Below, in pieces: positions 1 to 9,737 of a stretch of 64,000 bases of DNA. How positions within the stretch are numbered: the stretch's first letter is position 1; each line of letters begins with the position of its first letter. Below the pieces are notes generated by a model. The model was not told where the DNA came from. It did not search any database and saw only the letters and a list, made by a program, of their open reading frames with translations. The position numbers were made by a program, and so were the translations under genes. The DNA comes from Puniceicoccaceae bacterium K14 (GTDB taxonomy: Bacteria > Verrucomicrobiota > Verrucomicrobiia > Opitutales > Opitutaceae): the NCBI GenBank assembly GCA_022538095.1, contig JAKYXN010000026.1, positions 1 through 64,000 on the forward strand, given 5' to 3'.

Positions 1-397
1 CTTTGTTCTTTATCATCGAAAACTTGATATAACTTTTGCATCCTATTGCAAATCAATTACTTGAGAACTTACACATTTTGTCCACACGGCCTAGCTGGCT
101 ATTAAGAGAGGGTGGGGTTATTGACGATAATACCCTATAAGAAATCTGGTGAGATGCTAGTTAAATTTTCATTAGATTGAGATTCTTCATTGTTTCATTC
201 GTGTTTACCAAAGCAAAGGAGTAGCAGGGCTGCTCATTTCGATAAGCCAAGCTCTTACGAGACTAATTTGAGTAGCTTGGTCATCGTAGGGGAGGTAATG
301 AACGTTCGGGGAAATGTATAGTTTCGATCGTTTTTGAGACTTCGAAGTAAATCGGCGATATGCGAAAACTGGAAACTAACTCCCGAAGTATTTTTAA
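1..397. other. Intergenic region at window edge, no gene seen
   Basis: AT-rich stretch with stops in all frames and only very short start-to-stop runs (for example 8 codons near 154). It lies downstream of the TetR gene that reads leftward. No tRNA fold, strong terminator or repeat was recognised. It may hold the promoter or tail of a gene beyond the left edge. Confidence 0.5.
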
Positions 398-997
398 TCA
401 GCTAGGTGAAGCCTTTGCGGCTTGAATCAATGTAGTGGCTGCATTTTTGCCCAACTTCGCTGCATCAGCATTGCCGAAGGTGTGGGCCTGGATGATAGAG
501 CCTTCGAGCAACAGAAATATTTGTTGTGCGAGATTTTTAGGGTCCGGCACATCGAGTTCTTGGCAAAGGTCTATGAGGCTGGCAATGGATGCGGCTTTGT
601 GCTTTTTTACGGTTTGATTGATCGGTGAATCGTCGTCGGTGTATTCAGCAATTGCTTTCAAAAATGCACAGCCGTTGAAGTCTGGCATTCGAAACCAGAC
701 ATCCATCCAATCAAAGAGCGCCTCTATTTGCGATAGTGGCTCGGAGGATACCTTGGCGAGTGCCTTAAGTTTGTCGTCTGAGATTTCAGAGGAACGACGT
801 TCAAGGGCTGCAACGATGAGTTCATCTTTTGATTTGAAGTGATTGTAGAGCGTCATTTTGGCGACGCCCGCCTCAGCAAGAATAGTGTCTATTCCTACCG
901 CATGGTAGCCGTGAGCGTAGAAAAGGCGAAATGCAGTATCTAGGAGTAGTTCTCTTTTAGGGGAGGAGCGTGGTTTTGCTTGGCTAGATTCTGACAT
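398..997 (-). CDS. TetR/AcrR family transcriptional regulator
   Basis: 199 residues, normal for TetR. The N-terminal helix-turn-helix is clear (about residues 15-60: LLDTAFRLFYAHGYHAVGID, then VAKMTLYNHFKSKDELI). The C-terminal half is the variable ligand-binding domain, with a DWMDVWFRMP and CAFLKAIAEY pattern seen in many redox- or electrophile-linked TetR proteins. It is divergent from the DsrE-like gene at 1082 across an 85-bp gap holding a near-perfect palindrome (1035-1052). By family habit it probably represses itself and the 1082/1497 genes. Ligand unknown. Confidence 0.88.
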   Translation of the reverse strand: MSESSQAKPRSSPKRELLLDTAFRLFYAHGYHAVGIDTILAEAGVAKMTLYNHFKSKDELIVAALERRSSEISDDKLKALAKVSSEPLSQIEALFDWMDVWFRMPDFNGCAFLKAIAEYTDDDSPINQTVKKHKAASIASLIDLCQELDVPDPKNLAQQIFLLLEGSIIQAHTFGNADAAKLGKNAATTLIQAAKASPS

Positions 998-1012
998 AGT
1001 GCCGATTGGAAC

Positions 1013-1030
1013 GCATTTTATTGAAAATGC
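1013..1030. promoter_or_regulatory. Inverted repeat GCATTTT-n4-AAAATGC
   Basis: Perfect 7-bp inverted repeat with a 4-bp spacer, just upstream of the TetR start codon (997). It is one of three palindromes in the divergent promoter region and could be an operator or a small hairpin in the tetR leader. Confidence 0.4.
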
Positions 1031-1034
1031 AAAT

Positions 1035-1052
1035 ATATACAGATCTGTCTAT
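1035..1052. promoter_or_regulatory. Candidate TetR operator
   Basis: ATATACAGATCTGTCTAT is palindromic at 16 of 18 positions, with a perfect ACAGATCTGT core. It lies midway between the divergent starts at 997 and 1082. Size and symmetry fit a TetR dimer site. Assignment to the adjacent TetR is inferred from position. Confidence 0.6.
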
Positions 1053-1070
1053 TTTGAATCCTATTCAAAA
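1052..1070. promoter_or_regulatory. Inverted repeat TTTTGAA-n5-TTCAAAA
   Basis: Perfect 7-bp inverted repeat with a 5-bp spacer, immediately upstream of the ATG at 1082. It could be a second protein-binding site or a leader hairpin. Confidence 0.4.
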
Positions 1071-1081
1071 ATTAATAGATT

Positions 1082-1456
1082 ATGAAAACAGCGATTATTA
1101 TATATTCAGATCCGTTGTCCGGATCAAACGAAGCTTTGACTCGAATGCTTAATGCATTGGCGGTTGCCGATGAATGTCGTCGAGAGGGGGATGAGCTTGC
1201 CATAGGTTTCATGGGAACTGGAACGCGCTGGCCTGCTGAACTCGCGAAGTTATCGCATCCGGCTAATGGACTGTTCAATGAGCTTCGAGAGTTTGTCGTG
1301 GGAGCGTCAAGAGCATGCGCTAAACGCAATGAAGCGACTGAAGGTTTGAAAGAGATCGGGGTGGATTTAATTGACGACAATAAGGTTGAAGGAACTATTG
1401 GAATTTTGAGCATAAGGCGTTACTTGGCTGAGGGCTGGAATGTGCTTCAGTTTTAG
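1082..1456 (+). CDS. DsrE/DsrF-like family protein
   Basis: 124 residues. It opens with a beta strand and loop (KTAIIIYSDPLSGSNEALTR), followed by a helix of AL(A)VADECRREGDE type and IGFMGTGTRW. This matches the small alpha/beta DsrE-like fold used in sulfur relay or peroxiredoxin-like proteins. One cysteine lies in RACAKRNEA, near where DsrE-like proteins often carry one. It is the first gene of a rightward pair with the PPOX-like gene 40 bp downstream, opposite a TetR gene. A role in redox or electrophile stress is inference from context. Confidence 0.6.
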   Translation: MKTAIIIYSDPLSGSNEALTRMLNALAVADECRREGDELAIGFMGTGTRWPAELAKLSHPANGLFNELREFVVGASRACAKRNEATEGLKEIGVDLIDDNKVEGTIGILSIRRYLAEGWNVLQF

Positions 1457-1496
1457 CCTGTATCGATTTTTCTAAGTAGATTGAAAACCTATTCCC

Positions 1497-2096
1497 ATGA
1501 GATCACTGTATCGCCAAATATTGCAAACTCCGGCTGTTGAAAATGCTCAAAAGAACGTTTTCGGTAGGATTGGAAAAATACCAGATATGTTTGGCATGGT
1601 GACTCCGATGGGACGGTCCGAAATCGAGTATATAAGAGCTCGTGATAGTTTCTACCTCGCAACTGTTTCGGAGAGTGGCTGGCCTTACGTGCAACATCGT
1701 GGTGGACCAGCTGGGTTTTTAAAAGTAGTTGGAAATAAGAAACTTTGCTTTCTGGACAGACCTGGGAACCGGCAACTTTTTAGTATTGGAAATATAGAGT
1801 CTTCTGAAAAAGTTTCCCTATTCCTGATGGATTATGTGGCTCGCGAACGCCTTAAAATTTTGGGCAAAGCACGAGTTATTAATTGGGGAGAAGAGCCGGA
1901 AGTTGATGCGGAGTTTGATTTTGCGGACGCGGAAAAATCAACTCATAAGGTATTTGTTATCGACGTCATTGCTTTCGATTGGAATTGTCCGAAGCATATA
2001 ACTCCTCGATATGTGCAAGAAGATATTGAAGAAGCATTGAAGGAATATCGAGATCGAATTCAGGAGCTGGAGGCATTGTTGTCTGAAAAAAATTGA
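1497..2096 (+). CDS. Pyridoxamine 5'-phosphate oxidase-like flavin-binding protein
   Basis: 199 residues with the split-barrel pattern of PNPOx-like proteins: FYLATVSESGWPYVQHRGGPAGFLKVV (about residues 50-75), then LCFLDRPGNRQLFSIGNIESSEKVSLFLMDY and ERLKILGKARVI. This form is usually annotated as pyridoxamine 5'-phosphate oxidase family and binds FMN, F420 or heme; no substrate can be assigned. The C-terminal HITPRY(V) and a short coiled helix ending in EALLSEKN are typical of the subfamily. It sits 40 bp after the DsrE-like gene, so the two are probably co-transcribed and controlled by the divergent TetR. Confidence 0.8.
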   Translation: MRSLYRQILQTPAVENAQKNVFGRIGKIPDMFGMVTPMGRSEIEYIRARDSFYLATVSESGWPYVQHRGGPAGFLKVVGNKKLCFLDRPGNRQLFSIGNIESSEKVSLFLMDYVARERLKILGKARVINWGEEPEVDAEFDFADAEKSTHKVFVIDVIAFDWNCPKHITPRYVQEDIEEALKEYRDRIQELEALLSEKN

Positions 2097-2158
2097 GGGA
2101 AATTGGGATGCGAGGTTGCTGATTTTATGATTTGGCAGAGCTCCGTTTACTTTGAAAT

Positions 2159-2638
2159 TCACTCTTTAGAGGTATCTTCTTGATCTGGTAGGGTGTAGTT
2201 GAATCTGTAAGTTTTTTTACCATTTTTAGTTTCTAGAAATAATGTGCCCTCAAGGCCTGTAAGTTCGCCTGTACCCGAGCCAGGAACAACAGATATTGTA
2301 CGCTCAACTTCTGTCTCTTTCTCAACGTGCACATAATAAAGACTAAAAGACCCTTTTCTTCCATCAACAAAGCCTTCTACTCGCTCGATACCAACGTAGG
2401 TTGGTCTGCGATTATAAGGGCGGTAGAGGAGTCTTTCTCCTACCCCGATAGCTTGAATTCCTTTGTTTGGAGCTCCTTTGAATGTCGTGTTAGTTTGAAT
2501 ATTTCCAATGAAAGGTTTTGCAGATGGGCGACGGTTTGATTTAAGCACGTAAGTGCCTTCTGTAGTGAAATCAGCTGCGTGCAAAGGAGATAGTTCTGCG
2601 AGTATTAGAGCAACTATTAGGTAAATAGAGTATTTCAT
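2159..2638 (-). CDS. Secreted hypothetical protein
   Basis: I do not recognise this family. Using the ATG at 2638 gives 159 residues with a signal peptide (MKYSIYLIVALILAELSPLHA, then ADF). An in-frame GTG at 2677 would add 13 polar residues ahead of the signal, so the ATG is preferred. The mature part is beta-rich (GTYVLKSNRRPSAKPFIGNI, VERTISVVPGSGTGELTGLE, GTLFLETKNGKKTYRFNYTL), which suggests a small lipocalin-like or beta-barrel fold. DUF3224-like proteins share the GTGELxGLxGT pattern, so that is a possible family. Confidence 0.65.
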   Translation of the reverse strand: MKYSIYLIVALILAELSPLHAADFTTEGTYVLKSNRRPSAKPFIGNIQTNTTFKGAPNKGIQAIGVGERLLYRPYNRRPTYVGIERVEGFVDGRKGSFSLYYVHVEKETEVERTISVVPGSGTGELTGLEGTLFLETKNGKKTYRFNYTLPDQEDTSKE

Positions 2639-2834
2639 TATTATAAGTTTGAGCGTTAGTTTGTTTTCTTGATGCACTTCGGAAAATGGACAGCAGATTG
2701 CTCTGTGAGAGAGAGCAAATGCGTGATAAAGAGTAAGCGTTACTGGATCGATTTCAAGAATGAAGCCTGTATGGGTGATATTGAATAGTGATGCATTCGT
2801 GGATTTGAGGGGAGGAGGTGTGTACTCCGCGTTA

Positions 2835-5800
2835 CTACTGAGCTAGTCTGATACCTTGCATTTTCAGTTTTGGGTTTAAGTAAGGAGCGGTGATACTGCG
2901 TTTGCTTTTTAGAAGTTTCGTGAGGTTTCCTTGGGATAGAATTTTCCCTCCTTTGGGGCCGCCGTCGGGGCCGACTTCTACGATGTAGTCTGCTTCAGCA
3001 AGTAAATCGAGATGGTGTTCTATGACAACTACAGTGTGACCTTGGTCGACGAGTTTGTGTAACAGACGTATCAGTTTTTCACAGTCGCTCAGGTGGAGAC
3101 CGATTGTGGGTTCTTCTAGAATGTATAGATTCTGTCTTTGGATATTGCGGCTGCGTTCGGTGTAGCTTTGTAGTCCTTTGGTGAGTTCGGACACGAGCTT
3201 CATACGTTGGGCCTCGCCACCTGATAGAGTCGGACTACTTTGGCCCAGGCTGAGGTAGCCGAGACCTGTTTCGACCATGAGTTGCATGATTTGACTGAGC
3301 TGCGAATGGAAATCGAAAAAATCGACTGCTTCCTCGAATGACATCTGCAGGACGTCGGCTATGTTTTTACCTTTCCAATGGAGATCGAGAAGTTCTTGGC
3401 TGTACCGAGTGCCGTTGCAATCTTCGCAGGTTACGTAGGTATCTGGCATAAAACTCATTTCGAGCTTCACACGTCCGGCTCCAGAGCACGTATCACAACG
3501 TCCGTGAGGGGTGTTGAAAGAAAAACGACCAGGTTTGTATCCACGGATTTTCGACTCTGGTAGATTAGCGAAAAATGTTCGGATAATATCAAATGCTCCG
3601 AGATAAGTTGCTGGCGTGGAACGAGGTGTTTTTCCGATGGGCGATTGGTCTACTTCGATTACAGATCGGAAGGTACTTGCCCCCGTTAGTTTTTCGAAAA
3701 GTACGTTGCCTTCTTCACCTTCAATATTTTGACCGTTTTTGCAAAAATCTTTTCCAGTAACAGACTCCTTTTTCTTGTTGATAGAATAGGAAGCGGCGGG
3801 ACTAAGGAGATCGCGGATCAAAGATGACTTTCCAGCTCCTGAGGCACCACAGATCATGCTTAGCTTTTGGTGGGGGAGTTTGACGCTTTGCTTCTTTAAA
3901 TTCCGGAAATTTACGCCGGTTAGCTCAATCCACTGAGTTGCTTTAGGAAGTGTGCGATAGGATCCATTGAGTGGATGGGTAATGCCGTTCTTAAGGTAGG
4001 CTCCAGTTAACGAGGTATCTTTGTTTTTAAGGTCTTTAAGAGTACCTTCTCCAATCAGTTGACCGCCTTTGATGCCCGCTCCGGGACCCAGGTCAATGAT
4101 ATAATCGGCGTGTTCCATGGTGGCATCGTCGTGTTCGACTACTAGGAGAGTATTGCCTTTGTCTTTCAGGCTTTTCAAGGTCTCGATGAGACGATCGCCA
4201 TCGCGGGCGTGCAGTCCAATGCTGGGTTCGTCCAGAACGTAGAGGACACCTGCGAGATTCGATCCTAACTGAGAAGCGAGTCTAATGCGCTGTGCTTCGC
4301 CTCCAGATAGAGTCTGGGTTGGGCGATCGAGAGTGAGATACTCAAGGCCCACCTTATCCATAAACTTGAGACGTTCTTGGATTTGGGAAATAATATCGCG
4401 AGCGATGATTGCACCGCGTTTGTCGAGCTTGAGCTTGTCTAGTTTTTCTAAGAGGGCTTTGGGTTCGCTGTTGAGCAACTGGGGGAGATTGGGTGAGTCA
4501 CCGTTCTTCAAATACAACCTCACATTACGACTGACGGGATTGAGTCGTTCGCCCTGGCAGTCGTGGCAAATGACGGTCACTTCATCGTCGTCCTCATCAT
4601 TCGCCCCGATGGCTTTTGCAAGTTCCTCTTCATCTTCAAGGCGTTCGCGCATCCATGGATAGATACGTCCGTGGCCGCGACAGGTGGGGCACCAACCTTT
4701 GCTGGAGTTGAAAGAGAAATCCTTAGGGTCGAGCTCGGGCAAAGATTCTCCCGTTTCTGGGTCCATGCTTCGGGTTGAGAACCAAGAGAGTTTTTTGTTT
4801 TCTAGAAGGAAGCATGCTCCTTTGCCTCGTTGAAGAGCTTCTTTGAGGGCTGTGCTTGGGCTATCGCACTGTTTTAGGTCGGCTATAACGACTTCGATAT
4901 TGTGCTCAGAGTAGCGGTCCAATTTTTCGAAGTTTTCCGTTTTAATCAATTTGCCATCGACACGCATCCTCTCATAGCCGTGGTTCTCGATCCAAGTTGC
5001 GATTGGTTGGTGGTGTCCTTTGCGATTACGAATTAATGGGGCACATAGATAGAGTGTCTTTGATTTTTGGGCACTTGAGGATTCGAGTAGTGATTGCAGG
5101 CGTTTTAGGAGCTGCCTTTCGCTTTGCGCTACCAAGGGGTTGCCTGAGGTGATACTATGGGGGACACCCAGTCGCGAATAGAGGAGTCGCAGGTATTGAG
5201 CGACTTCGGTGATGGTGGCGACGGTGGATTTGCGACTTCCTCGAGTGATGCGTTGCTCGATTGCCACGGTAGGCTGAATCCCGGAAATGTGATCGAGGTC
5301 TGGGCGCGGAAGTTGTTCCACGAATTGTCGTGCATAGGGAGACATGGATTCCATGAATCGTCGCTGTCCTTCCCCAAACACAATATCAAACGCAAGGGTT
5401 GATTTTCCAGAGCCGGATACACCTGTCACTACGGAAAACTGATAGTGAGGGATGGATACATTTATGTTTTGTAGATTATTTTCCCGGGCTCCGATGACTG
5501 TGAGAGAATCAGTCGTTAGTTCAGAGGATGAGTGGTAAGCAGCCGGTTTTTCGGCGGCGAGCAGCTTACTGGAATCTGAAAGGTCAGATTCGTATTTTGA
5601 AGTTGGTGTTTGCTTGGCGAATTCTCCAGCGAGGTAGCGTCCTGTTTCCGTGAGTTTGGTTTCTTGACTGCATTCGCGTGGTGTTCCTTGGAAAACGAGC
5701 TTACCGCCATCCTGTCCGGCTTCAGGGCCGATTTCGATGATCCAATCGGCAGACTTCAGAACATCCATATTGTGCTCGATGACTATCAAACTGTGTCCTT

Positions 5801-8486
5801 GATCTACGATGGATTGGAGGGCGGCGAGGAGGCGTTTTACATCGTGCTTATGAAGCCCTGTCGTGGGTTCGTCCAACAAGATCAAAGATCTTGTTGAGGA
5901 GTTCGGAGTGAGTGGTGACGAGCGAAGAGTGGGCGAATTTGAGAGGTATTTGACGAGTTTGAGTCGTTGGGATTCGCCGCCCGAGAGGGTATTGAGGGGT
6001 TGGCCCATTTTCAAGTAGCCGAGTCCTATGGTTTCGAGGGATTTGAGCTTGTCTGTTATTTTGGGCTGGTCGTCGAAATGGTGGATCGCTTGCTCGATAG
6101 TGAGATCGAGGATTTGCGAGACATTGAGCGTTTTGTACTGAATCTCTAAGAGTTCGCTTTTGAATCGTTTACTGTCGCAGTGTGGGCAGGGAACGAATAC
6201 ATCGCTCAAAAACTGCATTTCGACTTTTTCGTAGCCCAATCCGTTGCAGTGGTTACAGCGGCCATCGCCGGCGTTGAATGAAAAACTTGAAGGGGTATAG
6301 CCGGAGGCCTGAGCTTCTGGGAGGGTACCGTAGAGTTTTCGAATTTGATCCCATGCGTTGATGAATACAGCGGGATTAGAGCGAGGCGTTCGACTGACCG
6401 GGCTTTGGTCTACCATGACGATTTCCTCGAATTCGACAGGGCAATTCATTGATTCGAGTTTGGCGGGTTCTTCAGCTATTTTTCCGCTGTCAGCGATTAC
6501 ATTTTGATAGAGCGCGTTGTTGAGGATTGTGCTTTTGCCGGAACCGGACACGCCGCTGAAACAGACAAATTTTCCTAATGGAATGGATACATCGAGGTTA
6601 TCGATGTTGTGCTTGCAGATGCCACGAAGCTCGATTTTGGGAGTCTTGGCGTTGATTGATCGGGTCTTGTTTGGGGGATCGAGTGCGAGTTTTCCTTTGA
6701 GGTATTGTCCGGTGATGCTTTTGGAGCTGCGGCGTAGTTGAGCGACGCTGCCTTGAAATTGTAAATAACCACCTTTAGCTCCAGGTTCGGGGCCAATTTC
6801 GATAACTTCGTCGGCCGCTTGGATCATGGCGTCGTCGTGTTCGACGACCACGACGGTGTTGCCGGCTTCGGTGAGTGTGCGCACTATGTGTATTAAGCGA
6901 TCAATGTCGCGGGCATGGAGTCCAACGGAGGGTTCGTCCAAGACAAATAGAGTATCGACCAAGGCGGAGCCGAGACAAGAGGTGAGGTTGACGCGTTCTA
7001 CTTCGCCGCCGCTGAGTGTTCTGGCTGGGCGATCGAGAGTAAGGTAGCCGAGTCCCACGTAGCTGAGATAACGTAGTCGCGAAATTATGGAGTCGTAGGC
7101 GATGGACGACCTGCGATCGGAGTTGTGAGGAGTGAGTTGTGAGTTGTGAGTTTTTTGGGAGGCTGACTCGATTAGCGGGAGGAGTTTACTGATGGGGAGT
7201 TGGTAAAGGTCTGGGAGGCGGTAGTCGTTCCATTTCCAGCAGAGTGATTCGGGTTGGAGACGGCTGGCACCGCAATCGGGGCAGGGAATGTAGGCTCGGT
7301 AGCGAGAGAGGAAGATGCGCACGTGCATCTTGTAGGTGTTTTTTTCTAACCAACGAAAGAAGCCTTTGACGCCGTACCAGGCCTTGCCATCCCAATCGTC
7401 TTCGGGTGTTTTATGGCGGTAAGCGTCTTCCCCTTCGAGAATGATTTCTTGTTGCTTGGCGCTTAGTTGGTTGAAGGGTTTTTTTATTGAAATTTTTAGC
7501 CTGCGGCAGGCACGCATTAGATCGCGCTTGCTTTCGCCGTAGACTTGGCCGTCGAATGGTTTTATAAGACCTTGTTCGATGGATAAATTTGTATCGGGAA
7601 TTGCGAGACGGTAGTCGATTTCTATGACTCTCCCGAAGCCGCGGCATTTGGGGCAGGCTCCGATGGGTGAGTTGAAGGAAAACATCGCAGGGCTCGCTGG
7701 ACGGTAGTGTTTACTTCCGTCTGAGGAACATAAACCTCGGGAGTATTGATGGAGAACCTTGCCTTCGCGATCGAAGAGGGTGAGTTTTCCTTGGCCGAAT
7801 TCGAAGGCGGTTTCGGTGGCTTCGAGGAAGCGCGCTTTGGAAGCGTCTGCTAGCTTTACTCTGTCTTGGATTATGAAAATTGAGTCGTCTGAATTTTCGT
7901 CGAGAGTGGCTTCTTCGAGCTTTGTGATTGTCCCGGTCGAGTCTATGAAGCGGGAGTAGCCCTGGGCTTTGACGTTCTTGAGGATGTCGTCCCATTTGAG
8001 CTTTTCGGGACGTTTTACTTGGAAGGCGATGATTGCGGTTTGCTCAGGCCAAGAGTGGCTGGCTTTGAGCCAAATTGTTTGGGGATTATCGTCGCGGATG
8101 ATTTCACCTGTATCCGGATCGTGGAGTTCGGCGATATGGCTGAACCACACTTTAAAGAAATCGCAGAGTTCAGTCATCGTGCCCACGGTGGAGCGGGAAG
8201 TCTTGATAGTGTTTTTTTGCTCGATGGCGATGGACGGGCGGATGTTTTCCGCGGAATCGAGATCGGGCTTCTCGAGCAGATCGAGAAATTGGCGGGTATA
8301 GCTGCTAAAGGTTTCGACGTAACGGCGTTGGCCTTCGGCGTGCAGCGTTTCGAATACAAGAGATGACTTGCCTGCCCCGCTTAGTCCGGTGACGGCGATA
8401 TATTTTCCGAGAGGAATGTCGACATCGATATTTTTGAGATTGTTTTGGCGAACACCGCGTAGGCGAATGGCGTTTGGTTGGGACAT
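2835..8486 (-). CDS. uvrA: Double-length excinuclease ABC subunit UvrA
   Basis: UvrA is the damage-recognition ATPase of nucleotide excision repair. This protein has 1,883 residues, about twice the usual 940, and is two full UvrA units in tandem. Walker A motifs occur at about residues 34 (GLSGAGKSS), 643 (GVSGSGKST), 1024 (GVSGSGKST) and 1549 (GASGAGKSS). Each pairs with an LSGGE signature and a DEP or EEP Walker B. Zinc-finger CxxC pairs are present in both halves ([32 protein letters not shown]). Double-length UvrA is known in Chlamydiae, so this fits a PVC-group organism. Three short repeat-like peptides are inserted in loops (DNA 7120-7151, 5896-5930, 3129-3174) without breaking the frame. 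The gene starts 28 bp after the glycosyltransferase stop. Confidence 0.95.
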   Translation of the reverse strand: MSQPNAIRLRGVRQNNLKNIDVDIPLGKYIAVTGLSGAGKSSLVFETLHAEGQRRYVETFSSYTRQFLDLLEKPDLDSAENIRPSIAIEQKNTIKTSRSTVGTMTELCDFFKVWFSHIAELHDPDTGEIIRDDNPQTIWLKASHSWPEQTAIIAFQVKRPEKLKWDDILKNVKAQGYSRFIDSTGTITKLEEATLDENSDDSIFIIQDRVKLADASKARFLEATETAFEFGQGKLTLFDREGKVLHQYSRGLCSSDGSKHYRPASPAMFSFNSPIGACPKCRGFGRVIEIDYRLAIPDTNLSIEQGLIKPFDGQVYGESKRDLMRACRRLKISIKKPFNQLSAKQQEIILEGEDAYRHKTPEDDWDGKAWYGVKGFFRWLEKNTYKMHVRIFLSRYRAYIPCPDCGASRLQPESLCWKWNDYRLPDLYQLPISKLLPLIESASQKTHNSQLTPHNSDRRSSIAYDSIISRLRYLSYVGLGYLTLDRPARTLSGGEVERVNLTSCLGSALVDTLFVLDEPSVGLHARDIDRLIHIVRTLTEAGNTVVVVEHDDAMIQAADEVIEIGPEPGAKGGYLQFQGSVAQLRRSSKSITGQYLKGKLALDPPNKTRSINAKTPKIELRGICKHNIDNLDVSIPLGKFVCFSGVSGSGKSTILNNALYQNVIADSGKIAEEPAKLESMNCPVEFEEIVMVDQSPVSRTPRSNPAVFINAWDQIRKLYGTLPEAQASGYTPSSFSFNAGDGRCNHCNGLGYEKVEMQFLSDVFVPCPHCDSKRFKSELLEIQYKTLNVSQILDLTIEQAIHHFDDQPKITDKLKSLETIGLGYLKMGQPLNTLSGGESQRLKLVKYLSNSPTLRSSPLTPNSSTRSLILLDEPTTGLHKHDVKRLLAALQSIVDQGHSLIVIEHNMDVLKSADWIIEIGPEAGQDGGKLVFQGTPRECSQETKLTETGRYLAGEFAKQTPTSKYESDLSDSSKLLAAEKPAAYHSSSELTTDSLTVIGARENNLQNINVSIPHYQFSVVTGVSGSGKSTLAFDIVFGEGQRRFMESMSPYARQFVEQLPRPDLDHISGIQPTVAIEQRITRGSRKSTVATITEVAQYLRLLYSRLGVPHSITSGNPLVAQSERQLLKRLQSLLESSSAQKSKTLYLCAPLIRNRKGHHQPIATWIENHGYERMRVDGKLIKTENFEKLDRYSEHNIEVVIADLKQCDSPSTALKEALQRGKGACFLLENKKLSWFSTRSMDPETGESLPELDPKDFSFNSSKGWCPTCRGHGRIYPWMRERLEDEEELAKAIGANDEDDDEVTVICHDCQGERLNPVSRNVRLYLKNGDSPNLPQLLNSEPKALLEKLDKLKLDKRGAIIARDIISQIQERLKFMDKVGLEYLTLDRPTQTLSGGEAQRIRLASQLGSNLAGVLYVLDEPSIGLHARDGDRLIETLKSLKDKGNTLLVVEHDDATMEHADYIIDLGPGAGIKGGQLIGEGTLKDLKNKDTSLTGAYLKNGITHPLNGSYRTLPKATQWIELTGVNFRNLKKQSVKLPHQKLSMICGASGAGKSSLIRDLLSPAASYSINKKKESVTGKDFCKNGQNIEGEEGNVLFEKLTGASTFRSVIEVDQSPIGKTPRSTPATYLGAFDIIRTFFANLPESKIRGYKPGRFSFNTPHGRCDTCSGAGRVKLEMSFMPDTYVTCEDCNGTRYSQELLDLHWKGKNIADVLQMSFEEAVDFFDFHSQLSQIMQLMVETGLGYLSLGQSSPTLSGGEAQRMKLVSELTKGLQSYTERSRNIQRQNLYILEEPTIGLHLSDCEKLIRLLHKLVDQGHTVVVIEHHLDLLAEADYIVEVGPDGGPKGGKILSQGNLTKLLKSKRSITAPYLNPKLKMQGIRLAQ
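3129..3174 (-). repeat. In-frame insertion in uvrA ([13 protein letters not shown])
   Basis: Ordinary UvrA proteins have a short turn between the signature helix and Walker B strand of the last ATPase. Here [13 protein letters not shown] fills that place before NLYILEEP. The YTERSR string resembles peptides produced when small intergenic repeats insert into bacterial genes. It sits at the same structural position as the insertion at 5896-5930. Confidence 0.4.
5896..5930 (-). repeat. In-frame heptamer-like repeat in uvrA
   Basis: On the plus strand the DNA reads GAGGAGT, TCGGAGT, GAGTGGT, GACGAGC, GAAGAGT: five degenerate 7-mers. It encodes the [13 protein letters not shown] loop just before the LILLDEP Walker B of the second ATPase. 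Normal UvrA has a short turn here. Confidence 0.5.
7120..7151 (-). repeat. In-frame heptanucleotide repeat in uvrA
   Basis: On the plus strand the tract reads GAGTTGT, GAGGAGT, GAGTTGT, GAGTTGT, GAG: four 7-mers, three identical. On the coding strand it gives the [11 protein letters not shown] peptide, in a loop ahead of [20 protein letters not shown]. Three turns of a 7-mer restore the reading frame, so the insertion is tolerated. Confidence 0.65.
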
Positions 8487-8514
8487 AGCGAAATTTGTAA
8501 ATGGCTAACCATCG

Positions 8515-9585
8515 TTAAGTGACTAGCTTGGAAAAAAGTTTTTGATAGGACTGCAGTTGAGCCTGCAATGTAAAATGTAGGTGGGCATATTCCTGCGCGG
8601 CCTGGGACATTTGCAGTCTCATGGGCTCGTTTTGAGCAAGTTCTTTGATTCGGTTGAGGAAGCTCAATTGGTCGCCCATTTGAATAAGAAACCCGGAGCC
8701 GGCTTGGATGAAGCATTCGCCAACGCCGCCGGTATCGTAGGCGACGATTGGGAGGCCTGCCATTTGAGCTTCGACTAAGAAATTGGGTAGGGATTCGCGT
8801 TCCGAGGTGTGAACAGCGATGTCTGCTTGAGCGTAGAGGGATCGAGGGTCTTTGAGGAGTCCAGGGAATTCGATTCGATCAGCAATGCCAAGGGTTTGAG
8901 CTTCGCGTTGGCAGTTGACTAGGCATGGGCCGTTTCCGGCCAGGGTAAGTTTCCATTCGATCTCTGGTGGGAGTTGGCTGCAAATGCGGATGAGGTTGAT
9001 TTGTTTCTTCTCGGGGCGGAACATACTGACGCACACCATGTGAAAAGTCGGGACAGATGAACTCGGTTGTAGTGTTGGGATCGTGGTCTCAAAGTCGCGA
9101 ATACAACCGTTGTAGATGACGCTGACGTTTTGGGGGCGGTTGATTTTGTGGGTGCTATGGATGCGTCGTAGGGCTTCGTTACTATTGGCTAAAATGTGGT
9201 CACATTGGCGGAGAGCCTTGAGATAGAGAAAGGGGATTTTTTTTCCTGTGCGGAATGTGGAGATGAGTTTGTATGGGCGTGATTTGCTAGAGATGAGACC
9301 GAGCCGGCAATTAGCCATTTTTCCCATTGCGATGACGATATCTGGGGCGATGTCGTCTATCGTCTTTGCCAGTCGGGGAGCGTGCCAGTCGGTTTTGAGG
9401 AGGCCTTGTTTGAGGAAGTGGAGTGTGAACGAACTATTGGTCGCTTTATCATCTAAGACGCCACCGCGGCGAAAGACGATTAAGTGAGTATCGATGCCGG
9501 CCTTTGCTAGACTTTCGGCAGTGTGGATGGTTTGGTTTTCTGTACCTCCATTTCTGAGATGATCTTGTATAAAGGCGACCCGCAT
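8515..9585 (-). CDS. Glycosyltransferase family 4 (GT-B fold)
   Basis: Taking the ATG at 9585 gives 356 residues starting MRVAFIQDHLRNGGTENQTI, the usual first strand and glycine loop of family-4 transferases. A longer frame to 9672 adds 29 residues with no family resemblance. The C-terminal donor site is recognisable: FHMVCVSMFRPEKKQINLIR, then LTLAGNGPC and SERESLPNFLVEAQMAGLPIVAYDTGGVGE. It moves a sugar from a nucleotide donor to a lipid- or glycan-linked acceptor at the inner face of the membrane; the acceptor is unknown. It is 28 bp upstream of uvrA and may share its transcript. Confidence 0.85.
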   Translation of the reverse strand: MRVAFIQDHLRNGGTENQTIHTAESLAKAGIDTHLIVFRRGGVLDDKATNSSFTLHFLKQGLLKTDWHAPRLAKTIDDIAPDIVIAMGKMANCRLGLISSKSRPYKLISTFRTGKKIPFLYLKALRQCDHILANSNEALRRIHSTHKINRPQNVSVIYNGCIRDFETTIPTLQPSSSVPTFHMVCVSMFRPEKKQINLIRICSQLPPEIEWKLTLAGNGPCLVNCQREAQTLGIADRIEFPGLLKDPRSLYAQADIAVHTSERESLPNFLVEAQMAGLPIVAYDTGGVGECFIQAGSGFLIQMGDQLSFLNRIKELAQNEPMRLQMSQAAQEYAHLHFTLQAQLQSYQKLFSKLVT

Positions 9586-9737
9586 GAAGGGCAGATTGAA
9601 TGACAGGGATTTTCTGCGAGGCAAATGTGTTCTTTCGGTTTTCGTCGCCGGAAGATAGTTTAGGCGCAACATATGCGTGATGTTGCGTGTTTACTCATTG
9701 AGTTGAATGGTGAGGAAGCGTACTGATTAGAACAATA

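Noticed and set aside
7120-7151. CRISPR-like short repeats
   Set aside because: Units are 7 bp with no spacers and lie inside a coding region; no cas genes are present.
2835-8486. Many open frames of 60-125 codons opposite uvrA
   Set aside because: They shadow the codons of a long, clearly conserved gene on the other strand, and none has a recognisable domain or ribosome-binding site.
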